From the NCBI GenBank assembly GCA_030038955.1, contig JASHQV010000239.1, forward strand, positions 1-10,257: a stretch of 10,257 bases of DNA. Direction: 5' to 3'. A program made the position numbers and the translations under genes. This stretch comes from Solirubrobacteraceae bacterium (GTDB lineage: Bacteria; Actinomycetota; Thermoleophilia; Solirubrobacterales; Solirubrobacteraceae). Below are positions 1 to 6,084 of this stretch, in pieces. Within the stretch, counting starts at the first letter, position 1. Every line of letters starts with the position of its first letter. The notes beneath the pieces were generated by a model that worked only from the letters and a program-made list of their open reading frames with translations, searched no databases and was not told where the DNA came from.

Positions 1-2
1 AC

Positions 3-437
3 GACGAGCCCGAGCTGGCGCTCGCGGCCGGCGCTGACGGCGTCCACCTCGGTCAGGACGACATGCCGGCTGCCGTTGCGCGGCAGCTGCTCGGCAGCGA
101 GCGGATCATCGGGCTGTCCACGCACGACCCGGCGCAGATCGAGGCCGCCCACGGCCTGCCGGTCGATTACATCGGCGTCGGCCCCGTCGCGGCAACCCCG
201 ACGAAGCCTGGCCGCCCGGCAGTCGGCGTCGAGCTGGTGGCCCACGCCCGGCGCTACGCGCGGCTGCCGTTCTTTGCGATCGGCGGGATCAACGGCGACA
301 ACCTGCGAGCGGTGGTGGCCGCCGGCGCCGAGCGGATCGCGGTGGTGCGCGCGATCGCCGCAGCCGACGACCCGGAGGCGGCGGCGCGAGCGCTGCGCAG
401 CGCACTCGAGCAGTGGGTCGGCGTTGCCGCAGCGTAA
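3..437 (+). CDS. thiE: Thiamine phosphate synthase ThiE, 3' part (5' end outside window)
   Basis: ThiE joins hydroxymethylpyrimidine diphosphate to the thiazole phosphate to give thiamine monophosphate, in the cytoplasm. The reading frame is already open at base 3, upstream of the first ATG at 63, and the pre-ATG codons spell family sequence (AADGVHLGQDD-like: GADGVHLGQDD), so the gene enters from the left and the ATG at 63 is internal. Visible family motifs in order are GLSTHDP, the phosphate-binding IGVGPVAATPTK segment, FFAIGGING, and the C-terminal RIAVVRAI. About 144 residues remain of a protein usually near 210, so roughly the first third of the TIM barrel is missing. The stop at 435-437 lies inside the next gene if that gene starts at TTG 424, which suggests translational coupling. 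Identification is confident; only the 5' end is unknown. Confidence 0.95.
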   Translation, partial: DEPELALAAGADGVHLGQDDMPAAVARQLLGSERIIGLSTHDPAQIEAAHGLPVDYIGVGPVAATPTKPGRPAVGVELVAHARRYARLPFFAIGGINGDNLRAVVAAGAERIAVVRAIAAADDPEAAARALRSALEQWVGVAAA

Positions 438-921
438 GCGCAAGCCGCGGCCGCCGCGCAGCCGGGTCGATGCCCCTGCCGTGGCCGCCTACCGGGCCCG
501 CTCCGAGGCGCGCAACGCGGAGGCGCGAGCGGCGCTCACGCCGCTCGCGCCAGGCGAGCGACCGGGACCGCTGCGAGTCGCGGTCGTGCTGACCGCGCTG
601 GCGGGCGTCGGCAACCTGATCGCCTACGCGGCCGGCGCGAAGATCGCCGGCAAGCACCCCGCCGCTGGCGGGATCGTCGCGTTCACGGTGGTGATGCTGG
701 CCTGCGCGATCGGCATGTGGCGCCTGTGGTATCCGGCGGTGCTCGGCTTCATGGCGCTGCTGGCGATCATCGTGATCCTGTTCTCGCTGTTCCTGATCGA
801 GGCGAGCAACCTGCTCGGGCTGCTCGTGCCGCCGGTGTTCATCGTCGGCGGTGGCTACCTGTTCTGGCGGATGGTGCGCGTGCTCGGGCGGATGCAGGTG
901 CCGGCACGCCCCGGGCGATAG
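424..921 (+). CDS. Four-helix membrane protein of unknown function
   Basis: This encodes about 165 residues if it starts at TTG 424; GTG 481 is an alternative giving about 146. I prefer TTG because it yields a strongly basic N-terminus (MPQRKRKPRPPRSR), typical of a cytoplasmic tail, followed by an Ala/Arg/Glu-rich helix (residues about 20-45). Four hydrophobic segments follow: about residues 53-68 (VAVVLTALAGVGNLIAYAAG), 78-96 (GGIVAFTVVMLACAIGMW), 98-120 (YPAVLGFMALLAIIVILFSLFLI) and 124-146 (LLGLLVPPVFIVGGGYLFW), with a short positively charged tail. There is no signal peptide or enzymatic motif. It overlaps thiE by 14 bases and ends 32 bases before lpdA. I do not recognise a named family. 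The frame remains open far upstream through thiE, but that extension is a shadow of ThiE. It is real judging by topology and codon bias; the function is unknown. Confidence 0.75.
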   Translation: MPQRKRKPRPPRSRVDAPAVAAYRARSEARNAEARAALTPLAPGERPGPLRVAVVLTALAGVGNLIAYAAGAKIAGKHPAAGGIVAFTVVMLACAIGMWRLWYPAVLGFMALLAIIVILFSLFLIEASNLLGLLVPPVFIVGGGYLFWRMVRVLGRMQVPARPGR

Positions 922-940
922 CCGGGCGCAACAGTTCGGA

Positions 941-946
941 TAGGCT
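941..946 (+). promoter_or_regulatory. Candidate -10 box TAGGCT for leaderless lpdA
   Basis: TAGGCT fits the actinobacterial TAnnnT -10 pattern and ends 7 bases before GTG 954, so transcription could start at or next to the start codon. No clear -35 is visible. The same bases (GGATAGG) could instead act as a weak ribosome binding site about 9 bases before GTG, so the two readings compete. It would give lpdA and the genes after it a promoter independent of thiE. Confidence 0.4.
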
Positions 947-953
947 GCTGCCA

Positions 954-2327
954 GTGCCCGCCGAATCCTCCTACGACTGCATCGTGGTCGGCTCCGGCCC
1001 AGGCGGCTACGTGGCGGCGATCCGCGCCGCCCAGCTGGGGATGAAGACGGCGGTGGTCGAGCGCGACCGGGTCGGCGGCCGCTGCCTGAACTACGCCTGC
1101 ATCCCCGCCAAGGCGGTGCTGCGCGTCGCCGACGTGCTCCAGGAGATCCGGGACGCCGGCGACTTCGGGATCAAGACGAGCCCGCCCGAGGTCGACTTCG
1201 ACGCCGTGATGGCACGCCGCAACAAGGTCGTCGAGACGCTGACCAGCGGCGTCTCCGGACTGCTGCGGAAGAACTCGATCGAGCTGATCGAGGGGACCGG
1301 CAGCCTCGCCGGGCCCGGCGCCGTCGCGGTCGACGGGCGCCAGCTCACGGCGAACACGATCGTGCTCGCGACCGGATCGGTGCCGCGCCCGATTCCCGGG
1401 ACCGAGTTTGGCGGCCGCGTGATTGGCACCGAGGAGGCGTGGGCGCTGTCGAAGCTGCCGGCCTCGCTGGCGGTCGTCGGGGCCGGTGCGTCCGGCGCCG
1501 AGATCGCCTCGGCGTACGCGCGCCTGGGAACCGAGGTGCGGCTGTTCGAGGCGCTCGAGCGGGTGCTGCCGACCGAGGACGCCGACATCTCCAAGCTCGT
1601 CGACCGGGGCCTCAAGCGGCAGCGGATCTCGGTGCACACCGGCACGCTCGTGCGCGACGTGGAGTCGCGCAAGACGTCGGTCGCGTTCAGCTTTGGCGAG
1701 GAGAGCGGCGAAGCTGAGTGGATGGTGATCGCCGCCGGGCGCGGCGCCGACGTCGACAGCCTCGGATTGGCGGATGCCGGCGTAGGCGTCGCTGCCTCGG
1801 GACTGATCGAGGTCGATGGCGCGATGCGCACCAGCGTCGCCGGCGTGTACGCGATCGGCGACCTCGTTCCTGGTCCGGCGCTCGCCCACAAGGCCTCGGA
1901 GGAGGGCGTGATCGCGGTCGAGGACGCCGCCGGTCTGAGCACGCACCCGATCAGCTACATCGATGTCCCGCGCGCGACCTTCTGCACCCCCAACGTCGGC
2001 AGCTTCGGGCTGACCGAGGCCGAGGCTCGCGAGCAGGGCCATGACGTCGTCGTCGGCAAGGTCCAGTACGGCGCGGTCGGCGCCGGCACCGTCTACGGCG
2101 ATCGCAGCGGGCTCGTGAAGATCGTCGGCGATCGCCAGTACGGCGAGCTGCTGGGCGGGCACATCGTCGGCTCGCGCGCCACCGAGCTGATCCAGGAGCT
2201 CGTCAACACGAAGCTGCTGGAGGGCGGCTACCCGGAGGTCGCGCGCACGATCCACGGACATCCAACCCTGTCCGAGGCGCTGATGGAGGCCGCGCGCGCG
2301 GCCGATGGCTGGCTGATTCACGGCTAG
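954..2327 (+). CDS. lpdA: Dihydrolipoyl dehydrogenase (E3)
   Basis: LpdA reoxidises dihydrolipoyl groups of 2-oxoacid dehydrogenase or glycine cleavage complexes, passing electrons through a disulfide and FAD to NAD+. The start is GTG 954, giving 457 residues, close to the family norm; the open frame further upstream is a shadow of the membrane protein. Visible landmarks are the FAD Rossmann motif GSGPGG (13-18), the redox pair C44-LNYA-C49 followed by IPAK, ATGS (139-142), the NAD Rossmann motif GAGASG (176-181), the second FAD segment GVYAIGDLVPGPALAHKASEEG, and the dimer-domain catalytic His-Glu in HPTLSE (H436, E441). All catalytic residues are present, so an active enzyme is expected. 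A DsbA-like gene follows after 5 bases, and an E2-like core lies two genes further on, but no E1 gene and no lipoyl-domain protein is visible here. Confidence 0.95.
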   Translation: MPAESSYDCIVVGSGPGGYVAAIRAAQLGMKTAVVERDRVGGRCLNYACIPAKAVLRVADVLQEIRDAGDFGIKTSPPEVDFDAVMARRNKVVETLTSGVSGLLRKNSIELIEGTGSLAGPGAVAVDGRQLTANTIVLATGSVPRPIPGTEFGGRVIGTEEAWALSKLPASLAVVGAGASGAEIASAYARLGTEVRLFEALERVLPTEDADISKLVDRGLKRQRISVHTGTLVRDVESRKTSVAFSFGEESGEAEWMVIAAGRGADVDSLGLADAGVGVAASGLIEVDGAMRTSVAGVYAIGDLVPGPALAHKASEEGVIAVEDAAGLSTHPISYIDVPRATFCTPNVGSFGLTEAEAREQGHDVVVGKVQYGAVGAGTVYGDRSGLVKIVGDRQYGELLGGHIVGSRATELIQELVNTKLLEGGYPEVARTIHGHPTLSEALMEAARAADGWLIHG

Positions 2328-2332
2328 GCCCG

Positions 2333-2920
2333 ATGGATCCTGCGCCGCCTGGCCAGCCTGTCTTCTTCTACGACCTCGGCGACCCCGAGTGCTACCTCGT
2401 GGCCGAGCGGATCACGGCGGCGCTGGCGACGGTGGCCGAGTGGGAGCCCGTGCTCGGATCCGCGCTCGGCCTGACTCGTCCGGACGTCGATCCGCTCCGC
2501 CTCGGCGAGCGCGCGGCCGAGCTCGGCCTGCAGCCGCTCCGCTGGCCCTGCTGCTGGCCTCCCGACACACGCACGGTGATGCTCGCCGCCACCTACGCGA
2601 AGCGCACGGGCCGCACCGTGTCGTTCTCGCTGGCCGCCTTCCGCCAGGCGTTCGCCGGCGGCCGTGACCTGAGCCAGCTCGACAGCGTGCTGATCGCCGC
2701 CGCCGCCGCCGAGATTCACCCGAGCGCGTTGCTGAAGGGGATCGAGTTGCGCTCCGTACGTGATGCACTTGATGCGGCCACCGCCCGCGCCGCGGCTGCG
2801 GCGGTGGCCGAGCTGCCCGCGATCCAGATCGGCGAGCGGCTGTTCAGCGGCGCGAGCGCGCTCGCGGACGCCGCGCGGATGCTCGCGACCGGCGCCGGCG
2901 CCGAGGCTGTCGCTCGATGA
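2333..2920 (+). CDS. DsbA/HCCA-isomerase-fold thioredoxin-like protein with altered CxxC
   Basis: This 195-residue protein resembles the DsbA / 2-hydroxychromene-2-carboxylate isomerase (kappa-GST-like) branch of the thioredoxin superfamily. The N-terminal strand and helix start, FFYDLGDPECYLVAERI (residues 11-27), sits where DsbA has CPHCY: here the motif reads D17-P-E-C20-Y, so the first, nucleophilic Cys is Asp and only the second Cys remains. A helical domain follows with an unusual Cys pair at 73-74 (RWPCCWPP), in the position of the RWP segment of these isomerases. The C-terminal LPAIQIGERLFSG looks like the cis-proline strand and substrate-binding turn. No signal peptide is seen, so it is probably cytoplasmic. 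The start ATG is 5 bases after the lpdA stop and the stop overlaps the next gene in ATGA. The fold call is fairly firm; the activity (isomerase, glutathione/thiol-dependent enzyme or inactive) is unknown. Confidence 0.8.
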   Translation: MDPAPPGQPVFFYDLGDPECYLVAERITAALATVAEWEPVLGSALGLTRPDVDPLRLGERAAELGLQPLRWPCCWPPDTRTVMLAATYAKRTGRTVSFSLAAFRQAFAGGRDLSQLDSVLIAAAAAEIHPSALLKGIELRSVRDALDAATARAAAAAVAELPAIQIGERLFSGASALADAARMLATGAGAEAVAR

Positions 2921-3159
2921 GGGCCAACCGCGCCTACCACCTGATCGTCTCGCGGGACCGGATCGGACCGGCGTTCCTGGCCGGCGACCGGATCGATCGG
3001 GTCGAGCTCGTCTCGATCGACGACGGCGAGGTGGTGCTGTTCTGGGAGCTGCCGGCGCGGACGGCCGCGCGGATGCTGCGTGAGCTGCGGGAGGACCTCG
3101 TCGGCATGCAGGCGGAGGATTTCCTTGCGAAGTGGTCGGCGGCGGCCGCGTGGCCGTGA
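2917..3159 (+). CDS. Small conserved-looking protein of unknown function (80 aa)
   Basis: The start ATG overlaps the previous stop (ATGA, 2917-2920), a classic arrangement for translational coupling with the DsbA-like gene. The 80 residues suggest a compact alpha/beta fold: strand RAYHLIVS (6-13), strand VELVSIDD, strand EVVLFWELP, then one long amphipathic helix (about 47-74) carrying ARTAARMLRELREDLVGM and ending in FLAKW. There is no membrane segment, no Cys and no metal-binding motif. Coding nature is supported by the tight fit between neighbours, the high third-position GC and the well-formed secondary-structure pattern. I do not recognise a family. Its position between a thioredoxin-fold protein and an E2-like protein suggests a partner or accessory role, but that is inference from context only. 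Confidence 0.7.
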   Translation: MRANRAYHLIVSRDRIGPAFLAGDRIDRVELVSIDDGEVVLFWELPARTAARMLRELREDLVGMQAEDFLAKWSAAAAWP

Positions 3160-3199
3160 GTCACCCCGCCGACGCGCGCTCGCATCTGGGCGGGCGCCG

Positions 3200-3883
3200 A
3201 TGACCGAGCCGGCCGGCGCGGGTCCGCCGCCGGGCGTCAAGGGCGAGGTGACGGTGTTGGAGCTGAGCCGTCAGGAGCGTTCGGTCGCCCGGCGCAGCGC
3301 CGAGACGCGGGCGATCGTGCCGAGCGTGGAGCTGCTCGCCGAGGTCGAGCTTCCCGCCGGCGCGGCGGAGGGCAGCGAGGACCCTGCATCGCTGCCCGCG
3401 ATCTTGGCCACCGTGGGTCGCACGCTGCGGCGCTTCCCGAGGCTGAACGGCGCCTATCGCGACGGCCGCTACGAGCTGTACTCGCGGATCAACATCGGCG
3501 TCTCCCTCGCCGGCGCCGACGCGTACGTGACCGCGACGATCTTCGACGCCGACGCCAGCTCGCCGGCACAGATCGCCGCCGAGCTGGCCGACCTGACGGG
3601 CCGCGCGGAGGCAGGGCAGCTGAGCAGCGCCGAGCTCTCCGGGGCGACGTTCACGGTGGTCGCGTCGGCGGCGGCCGGCGTGAGCCTCCTGACACCGCTG
3701 ATCCAGGCTCCGCAGGCGGCCGCGCTGGCAGTCGGGACGGCGCGCGCGCTGCCGATCGTCCGGGCCGGATCGGTCGTCGTCGGGCGCGGGCTGACGCTGG
3801 CGCTCGCGTGCGACCACCGGATCGTCCAGGCGCCGCAGGCAAGCGCCTTCCTCGCTCAGCTGAAGGCCATGCTCGAGGCGTAG
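3200..3883 (+). CDS. E2-like acyltransferase core lacking a lipoyl domain and the catalytic Asp
   Basis: This 227-residue protein matches the catalytic (inner-core) domain of 2-oxoacid dehydrogenase E2 acyltransferases along its length: the start LELSRQERSVARRSAETRA with IVPSVELLAEVEL (20-51), FPRLNGAYRDGRYELYSRINIGVSL (79-103), LSSAELSGATFTVV, TPLIQAPQAAALAVG, and the C-terminal LALACDHRIVQAPQASAFL. Typical E2 proteins carry N-terminal lipoyl and E1/E3-binding domains; here only about 20 residues precede the core. The family active site is HxxxDG; here it reads H206-R-I-V-Q210-A211, so the His stays but the general Asp is Gln and the Gly is Ala. The usual SNLG after the GTFT motif is also gone (ATFTVVASAAAG). 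It probably assembles like an E2 core but may be weakly active, differently active or inactive. ATG 3200 is chosen because upstream codons in frame are a shadow of the 80-aa gene. pcm follows after 14 bases. Confidence 0.85.
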   Translation: MTEPAGAGPPPGVKGEVTVLELSRQERSVARRSAETRAIVPSVELLAEVELPAGAAEGSEDPASLPAILATVGRTLRRFPRLNGAYRDGRYELYSRINIGVSLAGADAYVTATIFDADASSPAQIAAELADLTGRAEAGQLSSAELSGATFTVVASAAAGVSLLTPLIQAPQAAALAVGTARALPIVRAGSVVVGRGLTLALACDHRIVQAPQASAFLAQLKAMLEA

Positions 3884-3897
3884 GCGGTGCCGCACCG

Positions 3898-4584
3898 ATG
3901 AGCAGCGGCGACCGCGCAATCACCGACGCCGACACGCTCGTCTCCGTGCTGTCGGGAACGATCCCTGACGAGCGCGTGCTCGAGGCGGTCAGGAGCGTTC
4001 CTCGACCGGCGTTCGTCCCCCCCGAGCTGCGAGCGGAGGCGTGGCACAACGTGGCGCTGCCGATCGGCGGCGGGCAGACGATCTCGCAGCCGCTGGTGGT
4101 GGCGCGGATGCTGGAGCTGCTGCGACTGCGGGGCGACGAGCTGGTGCTCGACATTGGCACCGGGTCGGGCTACCACGCGGCCCTGCTCGCCCGGCTGGCG
4201 CGCCGCGTGATCAGCATCGAGCGCCGGCCCGAGCTGAGCCGGAAGGCGGCGGCCTCCCTGGCCGCCGCCGGCATCGACAACGTGGAGCTGGTGATTGGCG
4301 ATGGCAGCCTCGGCCTCGCCAAGCGAGCCCCGTTCGACGCGATCAACGTCGCCGCGGCCAGCGATCTCGAGGCGCTGCGAGCGCTGGGCGGGCAGCTGGC
4401 GGCGGGCGGGCGGCTGGTGGCGCCGCTGGCGGAGGACGCAAGCCACCCGGACTTGCAGCGCCTGGTGGTGCTCCGCGCCCACCCGCGAGGGCTGACGATC
4501 TGGCGCTGTGAGCCCGTTCGCTTCGTGCCGCTGGTCAGCGACGCGCGTGGCCCGCGGGAACCGCCGGAGCCTCCAACGGCGTGA
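3898..4584 (+). CDS. pcm: Protein-L-isoaspartate O-methyltransferase
   Basis: Pcm transfers a methyl group from S-adenosylmethionine to isoaspartyl residues that arise in ageing proteins, starting their conversion back to aspartate. The 228-residue product shows the family marks in order: VPRPAFVP (34-41), LPIGGGQTISQP (54-65), the SAM-binding motif LDIGTGSGYHAALLARL (84-100), ISIERRPEL, and IGDGSLG (133-139) followed by FDAINVAAA. The C-terminus ends with the usual beta strand near VRFVPLV plus a short Pro/Glu-rich tail. The ATG at 3898 is 14 bases after the E2-like stop, with only a weak AGGCGG upstream, so it is likely coupled. The last 50 bases overlap the 3' end of the methyltransferase on the other strand; the overlap covers only tail residues. 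Length and motifs are complete. Confidence 0.93.
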   Translation: MSSGDRAITDADTLVSVLSGTIPDERVLEAVRSVPRPAFVPPELRAEAWHNVALPIGGGQTISQPLVVARMLELLRLRGDELVLDIGTGSGYHAALLARLARRVISIERRPELSRKAAASLAAAGIDNVELVIGDGSLGLAKRAPFDAINVAAASDLEALRALGGQLAAGGRLVAPLAEDASHPDLQRLVVLRAHPRGLTIWRCEPVRFVPLVSDARGPREPPEPPTA

Positions 4585-5440
4585 GCTGATCGCCGAGGCG
4601 GCGCCTGATCACCTCGATCGCCAGCGGGCTCGAGTCGATCAGCACGAACCGCCGGCCCAGCTGCCTGCAGACCGCCCCCAGCGTTCCCGACCCGGCGAAC
4701 GGATCCAGGCACCATCCGCCGGGTCGCGACGACGCCGCCACGATGCGGCGCAGCACTCCCTCCGGCTTCTGCGTGGGATAGCCGGTCTTCTCGCGGCTGT
4801 TGGTCGGCACGATCGTGTGGAACCACACGTCCGTCGGGCGCTTGCCGCGCGCGGCCCGCTCGGCGCTGACCAGCTCCGGGGCCATGTACGGCTCCCGCTC
4901 GACCGCATCGGCGTCGTAGTGATGGCCGCCCGGCGTGCGCACATACACGAGGATCGTGTCGTGCTTGGCGGGCCAGCGCCGGCGTGGCTTGGCGCCGTAG
5001 TCGTAGGCCCAGATCAGCTCGTTGAGGAACGCGTCGCGTCCGAAGATCTCGTCCAGCAGCAGCTTGCAGTAGTGCGCCTCGCGGTAGTCGATGTGGAAGT
5101 ACAGCGTCCCGTGCGGGGCCAGCAGCTCGCGGGTGCGGGCGAGGCGCGGCTCGAGAAACGTCAGATAGTCGGCGAACTGGTCGTCGTAGCTGAGTCTGCT
5201 GAGCAGGCGTGAGCTGTACCGGCGCCCGCCGAAGCCGGTACGCGAGCCCGGGCCGGTCGCATCCTTTCGGGTGACCGACAGCGTCGCCCGCGCCTGGGCC
5301 CTGCCCGTGTTGAACGGGGGGTCCAGGTAGACGAGGTCGAAGCTCGCCGCTGGCAGCGCGTCCAGCACGACGAGGTTGTCGCCCTCGACAACAAAGTCCT
5401 CGTCCAGGGTCAAGCGCTCGCCCTGAAGTTGGAATCGCAT
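4535..5440 (-). CDS. Solitary beta-class site-specific DNA methyltransferase
   Basis: This predicted amino-methyltransferase acts on adenine N6 or cytosine N4 in DNA, using S-adenosylmethionine. The catalytic motif DPPFNTG is near the N-terminus (D40-P41-P42-F43) and the SAM-binding motif DPFAGSGT is near the C-terminus (246-253), an order that defines the beta group. Other family marks are LSYDDQFADYLTFL (83-96), GTLYFHID (111-118), FLNELIWAYDYG (138-149), KHDTILVY (159-166) and the GYPTQKPEGVLRRI segment (220-233). The central part (about 165-215) is short and probably holds target recognition. ATG at 5440 gives 301 residues, a normal size; in-frame codons upstream of it read like non-coding sequence. 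No restriction enzyme, specificity subunit or phage gene is adjacent, so it looks like an orphan or housekeeping enzyme. The target sequence cannot be read from the protein. Confidence 0.9.
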   Translation of the reverse strand: MRFQLQGERLTLDEDFVVEGDNLVVLDALPAASFDLVYLDPPFNTGRAQARATLSVTRKDATGPGSRTGFGGRRYSSRLLSRLSYDDQFADYLTFLEPRLARTRELLAPHGTLYFHIDYREAHYCKLLLDEIFGRDAFLNELIWAYDYGAKPRRRWPAKHDTILVYVRTPGGHHYDADAVEREPYMAPELVSAERAARGKRPTDVWFHTIVPTNSREKTGYPTQKPEGVLRRIVAASSRPGGWCLDPFAGSGTLGAVCRQLGRRFVLIDSSPLAIEVIRRRLGDQLTPLEAPAVPAGHARR

Positions 5441-5447
5441 CGCTGAG

Positions 5448-5453
5448 ACGCTA
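5448..5453 (-). promoter_or_regulatory. Candidate -10 box TAGCGT for leaderless methyltransferase mRNA
   Basis: Read on the minus strand, TAGCGT is preceded directly by TG and ends 7 bases before the ATG at 5440. There is no purine-rich ribosome binding site in the 7-base gap, which favours a leaderless transcript. A -35 hexamer resembling TTGACA is not evident. Confidence 0.45.
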
Positions 5454-5550
5454 CAGTCAGGGTCGGATCGGCGCAGGCCAGGGCCGCCTGAAGCGGGGCC
5501 GCAAAAGCGGTGGACGTCGCCCGGCCATTTCTTTGCCGCAGATATCAAGG

Positions 5551-5556
5551 TAGACT
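5551..5556 (+). promoter_or_regulatory. Candidate -10 box TAGACT for leaderless GtrA-like mRNA
   Basis: TAGACT ends 6 bases before GTG 5563, and the preceding bases 5526-5560 are among the most AT-rich in the window. No ribosome binding site lies in the gap. A -35 is weak at best (TTTCTT at 5528-5533, 17-base spacing). With the methyltransferase box at 5448-5453 on the other strand, it makes 5441-5562 a divergent promoter region. Confidence 0.5.
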
Positions 5557-5562
5557 GAATAC

Positions 5563-6084
5563 GTGCTTCTGGAGGCCCACTATCGGCGGCTGCGCTCGTC
5601 GCCATCCATAGCCAAGATCACCAAGTACACGATCGGCTCGGTCGTGGCTCTCACCACGAGCGTGATCGTGTTCGCGATCATGGACTGGCTGAGGATCCGC
5701 ACCGGGATCGACTCCGCGGCGGCGTTCGCCGCCGGCGCGATCCCCAACTGGGTGCTCAACCGCAAGTGGGCGTGGAAGATGGAGGGGCGCGCGGAGTTCC
5801 TGCGCGAGATCCTCGCCTACACGGTGATCTCGGTGATCGTGTGGGCCGCCTCGACGTGGGCGACCGGCAACACCCAGAACTGGGCCCGGCACCACATCGC
5901 GCCCGGCAGCGGCCTGCAGGTGATCGCGACGACGGCCGCCTACGTGTTCGTGCAGGCGGTGTTCTTCGCCGTGAAGTTCGTGATCTACGACAAGTGGGTG
6001 TTCGCGGGGAAGTCCCGCTTCCGAGCCGCGTTGCGGTCGCGTCGCCAGGTGTGGAGCGCCGCGCGCGCGAACCGCACGCCATAG
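5563..6084 (+). CDS. GtrA-family membrane protein
   Basis: GtrA-like proteins are small four-helix inner-membrane proteins, thought to help move or handle polyprenyl-linked sugars during cell-surface glycan assembly. The 173-residue product has the expected pattern: a short cytoplasmic start, then hydrophobic segments at about residues 20-42, 50-66, 84-103 and 118-141. The family signatures are the N-terminal KYTIGSVVAL (charged residue then Gly-rich helix), IPNWVLNRKWAWK after helix 2 (compare the family NFxxxRxWvF) and the final YDKWVF. The basic tail after that (about 27 residues) is longer than the family core needs and is the part that overlaps the glycosyltransferase gene on the opposite strand. 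The start is GTG 5563, with a -10 box directly before it. Convergent pairing with a GT2 gene matches the usual GtrA/glycosyltransferase association. Confidence 0.88.
   Translation: MLLEAHYRRLRSSPSIAKITKYTIGSVVALTTSVIVFAIMDWLRIRTGIDSAAAFAAGAIPNWVLNRKWAWKMEGRAEFLREILAYTVISVIVWAASTWATGNTQNWARHHIAPGSGLQVIATTAAYVFVQAVFFAVKFVIYDKWVFAGKSRFRAALRSRRQVWSAARANRTP

Noticed and set aside
76..423. N-terminal extension of the membrane protein back through thiE
   Set aside because: The extension is Arg/Ser-rich shadow of ThiE; the real protein starts at TTG 424 or GTG 481.
717..953. N-terminal extension of LpdA from an ATG at 717
   Set aside because: It overlaps the hydrophobic part of the membrane protein gene in another frame, and LpdA homology begins right after GTG 954.
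855..2321. Long minus-strand open frame (over 480 codons) opposite lpdA
   Set aside because: Its sequence is a low-complexity Arg/Asp/Gly-rich shadow without motifs, while the plus-strand frame is a complete LpdA. Long antisense open frames are expected at this GC content.
4535..5440. Restriction-modification system
   Set aside because: Only a methyltransferase is present; neither neighbour resembles an endonuclease or specificity subunit.
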